Positions 46,801 to 58,800 of a DNA stretch of 64,000 bases are shown here, one piece after another. Position 1 is the stretch's first letter, and each line of letters starts with the position of its first letter. This DNA is from Lamellibrachia columna (lineage: Eukaryota; Annelida; Polychaeta; Sabellida; Siboglinidae), in contig OY759273.1 in the NCBI GenBank assembly GCA_963662155.1, forward strand, positions 375,501-439,500. Reading direction: 5' to 3'. Under the pieces are notes generated by a model. The model made no database searches. It had not been told where the DNA came from and was given only the letters and a program-made list of their open reading frames with translations. Made by a program: the position numbers and the translations under genes.

Positions 46801-49800
46801 TGTAGGTTGTCATTCCTCCCATTTATGTTGTTATTTCCACCAGGTATGTTGTCATTCCACGGGTAGTTTGTCATTCTTCCCAGGTAGGTTGTCATTATCC
46901 ACCAGGTAGGTTGTCATTGCCCCAGGTAGGTTGTCATCCCTCCCAGGTAGATTGTCATTTCTCCCAGGTAGGTTGTCACACGTGCACGCGCGCACACACA
47001 CGCATTTATAGTGTTTATTCGGAGTAGTTTTGGCAAATGCAGTAATGATTAATGGTGACTTTCAATACACTGAACAATGACTGCTTGAAATCATATTGCA
47101 TTACATTTTGTAGTATATATCCATTTCAACAACTCCGAAAAATTCATTAGAATTCAATTAATTAATAATTCCAAATAATACTCTGTTCTACTGGTCCACC
47201 TCGATTGTGCATATCCCATGATTATCGGCAAACTTCAGTTTTGTGATATGACTGATGACATGGGTTTACATTCAGTCGGTGATTTCTATGTGAAAATCCC
47301 AATGTTAGTCCTTCTATACACTTTGTCATCCACAATTTTCAGTATGTTGCTTGTTACATTATCGTCAAAGACATTGATATATATTATGAATAATAAAGGT
47401 CCTAATACTGATCCTTGTGGTACCCCACTCAAAACTGATTTCCAGTTTGAAACCTCCCCGTCAACTACAACACGCTTTCTTCTGTCAGTCAGCCAATTTT
47501 CTATTCAGTCAATTATGCCGTTCCCGATAGTATGGGCTTTTAATATAAGTATTAATCTTTGGTGTGGCACTTTGTTGAAAGTTTTCTGAAAGTCTAAGTA
47601 GATAATATCTACAGGTGATCCCTCGTCTATCCACGTAGTGATTTCTTCCAAAATTACATATTTGTTAAGCATGACCTCACTTTTAGGAATCCATGTTGAG
47701 ATGGATTTAATAATCTTTGCCTAACAAGGAAGTCCACCATATGGTCTTTAATTAACCTTTTTAATAATTTACAAATGATTTATGTTAAACTCACTGGTCT
47801 GTAATTATCTGACTTATTTCTCAAACACTTTAAATAATGGTATGATGTTTGCTTCTTTCCATTCAAAAGGAACCACTCCCTCTTTTAATCAAAAGTTAAA
47901 CTCTTTTGCAAGTGGTATACTAATTTGCTTTACCGTTTCCATTACTAGTTTTGGCGGAATTCCATCCACTCCAGGTGATTTGTTATCCTTCATTGCCTTT
48001 ATTTTCTTAGCTACCATTTCTAGAGTTACAATTAACTGCCCTAAATAGTCCGATTTAGCCTCCTGAAATTTAGCATCTTGGACTGGTAATGAACTAATAT
48101 CTTCTCTGATAAACACTGAACTGAAGTATCCATTTAGATATTCCAACATTGAAAAACCTTGTGATATTATATTTCCAGCACTGCCTTCTAGTTGTCCAGC
48201 TTTGTCTTGTATGTTTTGTTTACTCCTGACATAACAAGTCTTGCTGTTATCTTTATGTTACATGCTCAGTTTTGCTCATAGCTTCTATTATATTGTCTAA
48301 TTTCAGTTGTAGCTGCATTAGGTGCCTCTTTGTAATTTGTGTAGTCTTCATCCTTTCTGGTACGCCTATAAACCCTCCACATAGTTTGTAGTCTTCATCC
48401 TTTCTGGTACACCTACAAACCCTCCACATAGTTTGTAGTCTTCATCCTTTCTGGTACACCTACAAACCCTCGACATAGTTTGTAGTCTTCATCCTTTCTG
48501 GTACACCTACAAACCCTCCACATAGTTTGTAGTCTTCATCCTTTCTGGTACACCTACAAACCCTCCACATAGTTTGTAGTCTTCATCCTTTCTTGTACAC
48601 CTACAAACCCTCCACATAGTTTGTAGTCTTCATCCTTTCTGGTACACCTACAAACCCTCGACATAGTTTGTAGTCTTCATCCTTTCTGGTACACCTACAA
48701 ACCCTCGACATAGTTTGTAGTCTTCATCCTTTCTGGTACACCTACAAACCCTCCACATAGTTTGTAGTCTTCATCCTTTCTGGTACACCTACAAACCCTC
48801 CACATAGTTTGTAGTCTTCATCCTTTCTGGTACACCTACAAACCCTCCACATAGTTTGTAGTCTTCATCCTTTCTGGTACACCTACAAACCCTCCACATA
48901 GTTTGTAGTCTTCATCCTTTCTGGTACACCTACAAACCCTCCACATAGTTTGTAGTCTTCATCCTTTCTGGTACACCTACAAACCCTCCACATAGTTTGT
49001 AGTCTTCATCCTTTCTGGTACACCTACAAACCCTCCACATAGTTTGTAGTCTTCATCCTTTCTGGTACACCTACAAACCCTCCACATAGTTTGTAGTCTT
49101 CATCCTTTCTGGTACACCTACAAACCCTCCACATAGTTTGTAGTCTTCATCCTTTCTGGTACACCTACAAACCCTCCACTTAGTTTGTAGTCTTCATCCT
49201 TTCTGGTACACCTACAAACCCTCCACATAGTTTGTAGTCTTCATCCTTTCTGGTACACCTACAAACCCTCCACATAGTTTGTAGTCTTCATCCTTTCTGG
49301 TACACCTACAAACCCTCCACATAGTTTGTAGTCTTCATCCTTTCTGGTACACCTACAAACCCTCGACATAGTTTGTAGTCTTCATCCTTTCTGGTACACC
49401 TACAAACCCTCGACATAGTTTGTAGTCTTCATCCTTTCTGGTACACCTACAAACCCTCGACATAGTTTGTAGTCTTCATCCTTTCTGGTACACCTACAAA
49501 CCCTCCACATAGTTTGTAGTCTTCATCCTTTCTGGTACACCTACAAACCCTCCACATAGTTTGTAGTCTTCATCCTTTCTGGTACACCTACAAACCCTCC
49601 ACATAGTTTGTAGTCTTCATCCTTTCTGGTACACCTACAAACCCTCCACATAGTTTGTAGTCTTCATCCTTTCTGGTACACCTACAAACCCTCCACATAG
49701 TTTGTAGTCTTCATCCTTTCTGGTACACCTACAAACCCTCCACATAGTTTGTAGTCTTCATCCTTTCTGGTACACCTACAAACCCTCCACATAGTTTGTA

Positions 49801-52800
49801 GTCTTCATCCTTTCTGGTACACCTACAAACCCTCCACTTAGTTTGTAGTCTTCATCCTTTCTGGTACACCTACAAACCCTCCACATAGTTTGTAGTCTTC
49901 ATCCTTTCTGGTACACCTACAAACCCTCGACATAGTTTGTAGTCTTCATCCTTTCTGGTACACCTACAAACCCTCGACATAGTTTGTAGTCTTCATCCTT
50001 TCTGGTACACCTACAAACCCTCCACATAGTTTGTAGTCTTCATCCTTTCTGGTACACCTACAAACCCTCCACATAGTTTGTAGTCTTCATCCTTTCTGGT
50101 ACACCTACAAACCCTCGACATAGTTTGTAGTCTTCATCCTTTCTGGTACACCTACAAACCCTCCACATAGTTTGTAGTCTTCATCCTTTCTGGTACACCT
50201 ACAAACCCTCCACATAGTTTGTAGTCTTCATCCTTTCTGGTACACCTACAAACCCTCCACATAGTTTGTAGTCTTCATCCTTTCTGGTACACCTACAAAC
50301 CCTCCACATAGTTTGTAGTCTTCATCCTTTCTGGTACACCTACAAACCCTCCACTTAGTTTGTAGTCTTCATCCTTTCTGGTACACCTACAAACCCTCCA
50401 CATAGTTTGTAGTCTTCATCCTTTCTGGTACACCTACAAACCCTCCACATAGTTTGTAGTCTTCATCCTTTCTGGTACACCTACAAACCCTCCACATAGT
50501 TTGTAGTCTTCATCCTTTCTGGTACACCTACAAACCCTCCACATAGTTTGTAGTCTTCATCCTTTCTGGTACACCTACAAACCCTCCACATAGTTTGTAG
50601 TCTTCATCCTTTCTGGTACACCTACAAACCCTCCACATAGTTTGTAGTCTTCATCCTTTCTGGTACACCTACAAACCCTCCACATAGTTTGTAGTCTTCA
50701 TCCTTTCTGGTACACCTACAAACCCTCCACATAGTTTGTAGTCTTCATCCTTTCTGGTACACCTACAAACCCTCCACTTAGTTTGTAGTCTTCATCCTTT
50801 CTGGTACACCTACAAACCCTCCACATAGTTTGTAGTCTTCATCCTTTCTGGTACACCTACAAACCCTCCACATAGTTTGTAGTCTTCATCCTTTCTGGTA
50901 CACCTACAAACCCTCCACATAGTTTGTAGTCTTCATCCTTTCTGGTACACCTACAAACCCTCGACATAGTTTGTAGTCTTCATCCTTTCTGGTACACCTA
51001 CAAACCCTCGACATAGTTTGTAGTCTTCATCCTTTCTGGTACACCTACAAACCCTCGACATAGTTTGTAGTCTTCATCCTTTCTGGTACACCTACAAACC
51101 CTCCACATAGTTTGTAGTCTTCATCCTTTCTGGTACACCTACAAACCCTCCACATAGTTTGTAGTCTTCATCCTTTCTGGTACACCTACAAACCCTCGAC
51201 ATAGTTTGTAGTCTTCATCCTTTCTGGTACACCTACAAACCCTCGACATAGTTTGTAGTCTTCATCCTTTCTGGTACACCTACAAACCCTCGACATAGTT
51301 TGTAGTCTTCATCCTTTCTGGTACACCTACAAACCCTCCACATAGTTTGTAGTCTTCATCCTTTCTGGTACACCTACAAACCCTCCACATAGTTTGTAGT
51401 CTTCATCCTTTCTGGTACACCTACAAACCCTCCACATAGTTTGTAGTCTTCATCCTTTCTGGTACACCTACAAACCCTCCACATAGTTTGTAGTCTTCAT
51501 CCTTTCTGGTACACCTACAAACCCTCCACATAGTTTGTAGTCTTCATCCTTTCTGGTACACCTACAAACCCTCCACATAGTTTGTAGTCTTCATCCTTTC
51601 TGGTACACCTACAAACCCTCCACTTAGTTTGTAGTCTTCATCCTTTCTGGTACACCTACAAACCCTCCACATAGTTTGTAGTCTTCATCCTTTCTGGTAC
51701 ACCTACAAACCCTCCACATAGTTTGTAGTCTTCATCCTTTCTGGTACACCTACAAACCCTCCACATAGTTTGTAGTCTTCATCCTTTCTGGTACACCTAC
51801 AAACCCTCGACATAGTTTGTAGTCTTCATCCTTTCTGGTACACCTACAAACCCTCGACATAGTTTGTAGTCTTCATCCTTTCTGGTACACCTACAAACCC
51901 TCGACATAGTTTGTAGTCTTCATCCTTTCTGGTACACCTACAAACCCTCCACATAGTTTGTAGTCTTCATCCTTTCTGGTACACCTACAAACCCTCCACA
52001 TAGTTTGTAGTCTTCATCCTTTCTGGTACACCTACAAACCCTCGACATAGTTTGTAGTCTTCATCCTTTCTGGTACACCTACAAACCCTCGACATAGTTT
52101 GTAGTCTTCATCCTTTCTGGTACACCTACAAACCCTCGACATAGTTTGTAGTCTTCATCCTTTCTGGTACACCTACAAACCCTCCACATAGTTTGTAGTC
52201 TTCATCCTTTCTGGTACACCTACAAACCCTCCACATAGTTTGTAGTCTTCATCCTTTCTGGTACACCTACAAACCCTCCACTTAGTTTGTAGTCTTCATC
52301 CTTTCTGGTACACCTACAAACCCTCCACATAGTTTGTAGTCTTCATCCTTTCTGGTACACCTACAAACCCTCCACATAGTTTGTAGTCTTCATCCTTTCT
52401 GGTACACCTACAAACCCTCCACATAGTTTGTAGTCTTCATCCTTTCTGGTACACCTACAAACCCTCCACATAGTTTGTAGTCTTCATCCTTTCTGGTACA
52501 CCTACAAACCCTCCACATAGTTTGTAGTCTTCATCCTTTCTGGTACACCTACAAACCCTCCACATAGTTTGTAGTCTTCATCCTTTCTGGTACACCTACA
52601 AACCCTCCACATAGTTTGTAGTCTTCATCCTTTCTGGTACACCTACAAACCCTCCACATAGTTTGCTTGTACAATATGTTTCTATTAGCTTCTTTCACAA
52701 GTGTTTCTTTCTAGACCGTTTTCTTTGTTTTTCAAGGGAACAAATTGATCAATGAGTTAGCGATACAAGCATTAATCATCTAATTTTACCTATTAATTAA

Positions 52801-55800
52801 TGTTTATGTAACATTTTTCTGTTGGCATAAGTACACACACATAAGTACACACACATAAGTACACACATATAAGTACACACACATAAGTACACACACATAA
52901 GTACACACACATAAGTACACACACATAAGTACACACACATAAGTACACACACATAAGTACACACACATAAGTACACACACATAAGTACACACACATAAGT
53001 ACACACACATAAGTAAACACACATAAGTACACACACATAAGTACACACACATAAGTACACACACATAAGTACACACGCTATTAAACTTTGTGTACAAACT
53101 GAAAAAGCAGTTTAGCTAGTGCCTGGTTTTTATTCCCTTTAATCTACAACAAAGTCTGTATACACACTTAGATATCTGTATTGTGCCAACTGTTTCGTGG
53201 AGAACCAGCTAATCCTAAGTTCTGTGTGTATTGCCTTTGTTTGTGCAACTTAAATTTCATGTAATAATTTATTAATAAGACACTTCCTAACCATCTACTA
53301 TTGTCATGTTACATGAATTGCCCGCTGAAGTATATGTTTTGTGTTTTAGGACATACCTGGGGGCGTGGCCTACGTTTATTACATCACTCCTTGGGATAGG
53401 AATGTTGACTGGCCTGGTTGAGCAGGTAAGTCACTTCTCGGCAGAGTAATCCCACAGACATGCCACATCTTGTGCATTTCCCCCATGCGATATGTATTTT
53501 GGAAGGTATAGAGCCATTTCCCATTTTTATTTCGGACTAGTTTCAAAAGGAAAAATCGTGATAAAGGACATATTTTCTTGTGTTCATTAGACAAGTATAA
53601 AAATTCATTTATCACCCTCTGTGAGAAAGAGTACTTTCTCATGTCCAACCTACACTGCTCCTTAACTAATGCTGCTTCGTGTCCTCTGGTTCTACTGCCT
53701 TCTTTAAGTTTGAAGAACATATTCCTATCAACATCCTCATAACCATTCACTATTTTAAACACTTCTATTTGGTCTCCTCTTAGTCTCCTGGTCTCTAGTG
53801 TTGTCAAACCACATTGTAATAAGTGACATTCGTAACTAAGGTCTCTCAATTCTGGAATCATTTTAGTTGCTCTTCGTTGTATTTTTTTACTATCTTGTCT
53901 ATGTCCTTTTTACGATACGGCCTCCATGCTTGAATACAATATTCCAAATGTGGTCTAACTATTGCTTTGTACAGGGGTACAATTAGCTGTTTCTCCTTAT
54001 ACATGATAGTTCTCCTAATTAGCCCTAGAATTTGATTTCTTTTTGAAGCAGCAATCCCACATTGAAACTTTCATGTCAGCACTAAATGTTACTCCTAAGT
54101 CCTTTTCTTGTGTGGTTCTACCTAGTACAGCATCCCCCATTTTATATTCATCGTCCATGTTTCCATGTCCTATGTGTATACATTTACACTTCCCAAAATT
54201 GAATAACATTTGCCATTTTTCTGACCATTTAACTAATTTATCTAGATCATCCTGTAAACTTTGTTTATCTGTATTATTTTTAACCTTTCTGAATACTTTA
54301 GTTTCATCTGCAAATGTGAATACTTCGCTAGATATGTCATCTTCTAAATCATTTATATATATTAAAAACAGTATAGGGCCTAATGCTGATCCCTGTGGTA
54401 CCCCACTTAAAACCGATTTCCAGTTTAAAATCTCACCATCTACTATTACTCTCTGTCTTCTGTGTGTAAGCCACTTTTCTATCCAGTTGATTACATCATT
54501 ACCTATACCATGGGCTTTTAGTTTAAGTAACTATCTTTGGTGTGGCAGTTTATCGAAAGCTTTCTGAAAATCTAAGTAGACAATGTCCACTGGTGACCCG
54601 TCATCTACCCACTTTATAATTTCTTCAAAAAAACATATGAGATTTGTTAGACATGACCTTGCTTTTAGGAACCCATGTTGAGATGTATTTATTAAATTAT
54701 GTTTTACAAAGAATTCCACCAATTATCTGGCTTGTTTCTTGATCCCTTCTTAAATAGTGGCGTAATGTTTGCTTCTATCCATTCTGAAGGAACTATTCCT
54801 TCTTCTAGTGACAAGTTAAACAATTTTGCAAGTGGTGTCCTAATTTGTTCAACAATTTCCTTAAGCAGTTTTGGTGGTATCCTATCAACTCCAGGTGATT
54901 TATTTTTGTTTCGTCTTCTTAATTTTGTTTGCTATCATTACAGGAGTTACAAATAGCAGCCCTAAATGTTCTGAATTATTGCCCTTAAATTTAGTAAATG
55001 GAACTGGAGGTGAGCTGATGTCTTCTGTGGTAAATACTTAGCTGAAATACTCATTCAGGACCTCTGTCATTTGAAACCCGTCTGAAATTATGTTTCCCCT
55101 GTTGTTTTCCAGTGGTCCGACCTTATCTAGAACTTTCTGTTTACTCCTTACATAAGCATAGAAACTCTTCAATGTAATTTTTTATATTACCTGCCAACCT
55201 TTTTTCAAAGGTTCTTTTAGATTTTCTAATTTCAGTTGTAGCTAGGTTAAGTGCCTCTTTGTAATTCGCATAGTCTTCATCCTTTCTGGTACGCCTATAA
55301 ACCCTCCACATAGTCTTCATCCTTTCTGGTACGCCTATAAACCCTCCACATAGTCTTCATCCTTTCTGGTACGCCTATAAACCCTCCACATAGTCTTCAT
55401 CCTTTCTGGTGCGCCTATAAACCCTCCACATAGTCTTCATCCTTTCTGGTACACCTATAAACCCTCCACATAGTCTTCATCCTTTCTGGTACGCCTATAA
55501 ACCCTCCACGTAGTCTTCATCCTTTCTGGTACGCCTATAAACCCTCCACAGTCTTCATCCTTTCTGGTACGCCTATAAACCCTCCACATAGTCTTCATCC
55601 TTTCTGGTACGCCTATAAACCCTCCACAGTCTTCATCCTTTCTGGTACGCCTATAAACCCTCCACATAGTCTTCATCCTTTCTGGTACGCCTATAAACCC
55701 TCCACATAGTCTTCATCCTTTCTGGTGCGCCTATAAACCCTCCACATAGTCTTCATCCTTTCTGGTACGCCTATAAACCCTCCACAGTCTTCATCCTTTC

Positions 55801-58800
55801 TGGTACGCCTATAAACCCTCCACATAGTCTTCATCCTTTCTGGTATGCCTATAAACCCTCCACAGTCTTCATCCTTTCTGGTACGCCTATAAACCCTCCA
55901 CAGTCTTCATCCTTTCTGGTACGCCTATAAACCCTCCACATAGTCTTCATCCTTTCTGGTACGCCTATAAACCCTCCACATAGTCTTCATCCTTTCTGGT
56001 GCGCCTATAAACCCTCCACATAGTCTTCATCCTTTCTGGTACGCCTATAAACCCTCCACAGTCTTCATCCTTTCTGGTACGCCTATAAACCCTCCACATA
56101 GTCTTCATCCTTTCTGGTACGCCTATAAACCCTCCACAGTCGTCATCCTTTCTGGTACGCCTATAAACCCTCCACATAGTCTTCATCCTTTCTGGTACGC
56201 CTATAAACCCTCCACAGTCTTCATCCTTTCTGGTACGCCTATAAACCCTCCACATAGTCTTCACCCTTTCTGGTACGCCTATAAACCCTCCACATAGTCT
56301 TCATCCTTTCTGGTACGCCTATAAACCCTCCACATAGTCTTCATCCTTTCTGGTACGCCTGTAAACCCTCCACATAGTCTTCATCCTTTCTGGTACGCCC
56401 ATAAACCCTCCACATAGTCTTCATCCTTTCTGGTAAGCCTATAAACCCTCCACATAGTCTTCATCCTTTCTGGTACATCTACAAACCCTCCACATAGTCT
56501 TCATCCTTTCTGGTACGCCTATAAACCCTCCACATAGTCTTCATCCTTTCTGGTACACCTATAAACCCTCCACATAGTCTTCATCCTTTCTGGTACGCCT
56601 ATAAACCCTCCACATAGTCTTCATCCTTTCTGGTGCGCCTATAAACCCTCCACATAGTCTTCATCCTTTCTGGTATGCCTATAAACCCTCCACATAGTCT
56701 TCATCCTTTTTGGTACGCCTATAAACCCTCCACATAGTCTTCATCCTTTCTGGTATGCCTATAAACCCTCCACATAGTTTGCTTAAACTCTATTTTTCTA
56801 ATACCTTCTTTTGACAAGTGTTTCTGTCTAGACCGTTTTCCTTGTTTTTTCAGGGAACACATTTATCGATGATACTCTCAATTTCATAATTTAGAATATT
56901 CCAACATTCAATTGCGGTCTTATTGATCACCATGTTATTCCAATCTAGCTTTGCTAAGTATTTTCTCATATCTTTATAGTTACCTTTGTGGAAGTTTCTC
57001 CTATGCGTTTTTTATTTTTACTTTCTGATTTTACATTGATGTCAAAATGTATTTGATTGTGGTCATTGTTACCCATTGGTGATGATTAAACTATATATAA
57101 TACATTTTCTCCCCTGGTTGGTTCTAGCACGTGCTGAGTAAGGAAGCTGTCCTGAATTCAAAATAGAAATTGTTGGTCCTCACTCCCTGTGCTCTCTAGA
57201 GATTTCCATTGTATGTGTCCATTGTTAAAATCTCCCATTATGATACATTCCCCTTTACTAACTTCCTTTATAGCATTTTATATTTTTGTGTTATCCTCTT
57301 CGTTTATGTTTGGACTTCGGTAAACTAATCCAATAGTTAATTTTTTATTTCCTGAAACTATTTTGCACCAAACAGCTTCATCGCAATCTGCTTCCCTTTC
57401 TAATGTTATTTCATCAGCCTGAATAGATTCTTTAACATATAAAATAACTCCCCCTCCCCTTCTTCCTATTCAATCTCTCCTAAATATTACGTAACCTGTC
57501 TATCCTAATTCAGCATCTGTTATGTCTGTGTCGGCCCATAATTCGGTAATACCAATTATGTGAGGGTCAATATCTTCTACCATAATGTTTAATTCGTTTT
57601 TCTTATTTACTATACTCCTAGCATTTAAACACATGCATCTATAACCTGCTTCAGACATGTTGTGTCTTGCACACGTTTTGTATTGTACTATATCTTGCAA
57701 CACTTGTTTTGTATAATATTGTATCTTGCGACACTTGTTTATATTACATTGTTTTGTATTGTGCTATATCTTGCAAAACTTGTTTTGTATAATTTTGTAT
57801 CTTGTGACGCTTGTTTTGTATTATTTTGTATCCTGGGACACTTGTTTTGTATTTTGTTGTATCCTGGGACACTTGTTTTGTATTATATTGTATCCTGGGA
57901 CACTTGTTTTGTATTATGTTGTATCCTGGGACACTTGTTTTGTATTATATTGTATCCTGGGACACTTGTTTTGTATTATATTGTATCCTGTGACACTTGT
58001 TTTGTATTATATTGTATCCTGGGACACTTGTTTTGTATTATATTGTATCCTGCGAAACTTGTTCTCCTCAGCTGGCCAAGCTACTGAGCTGTGTAATAGG
58101 TCTGAAGGCGTCTGTGGCTGGCATCACCATCGTGGCTCTGGGCACCAGTCTACCAGACACCTTCGCCAGTCGGACAGCCGCTCTACATGATCAGTACGCT
58201 GACGCCTCCATTGGCAACATCACAGGTCAGTGGCAATCTACCTCTTTTATCATATTTAAGCTTGTGACGTTTCATTCAGATGGCATATATACAGAGATGC
58301 CAAGTCTTCTGCTTTATTGGAGCAAAAATGTATCACCAAACCATAATTTCAAGTTAATAAAAATAAACTTTCCGATTTCTAATTCAAATATACTGGTGAA
58401 CTTTGATTAGAGTTTTTATTTAAATATCTAAACGACTGGCCCAATGCATCTCGAAACTTAAAATATTTCAGAAGTGCGTGTTACACATAAATGAATAACT
58501 ATTGGATTCTCGTTCACTTGCCATCTGGGTTTTTTGCTTTAGATGGCAATTTTGAAACATTGTGCTTGCTAAAAATTTTACAGTTAATATTGCAAATGTA
58601 ATATGAATGTAACAGTAAAATGTGTGCATTGTACCTGACCATGTGACCAGCCATGTGACCTGCTGTCTGCAGGCAGTAACAGTGTGAACGTGTTTCTGGG
58701 CCTGGGTCTGCCGTGGGTCATCAAGGCCATGTACAAGTTGGCCAAGAACAAGACGTACACAGTATCCACGAACAACCTTGCACAGTCTGTCCTCGTCTTT

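Noticed and set aside
48340..56778. CRISPR array
   Set aside because: Regular direct repeats, but units are contiguous with no unique spacers, the unit is CR1-derived, and the context is a eukaryotic gene.
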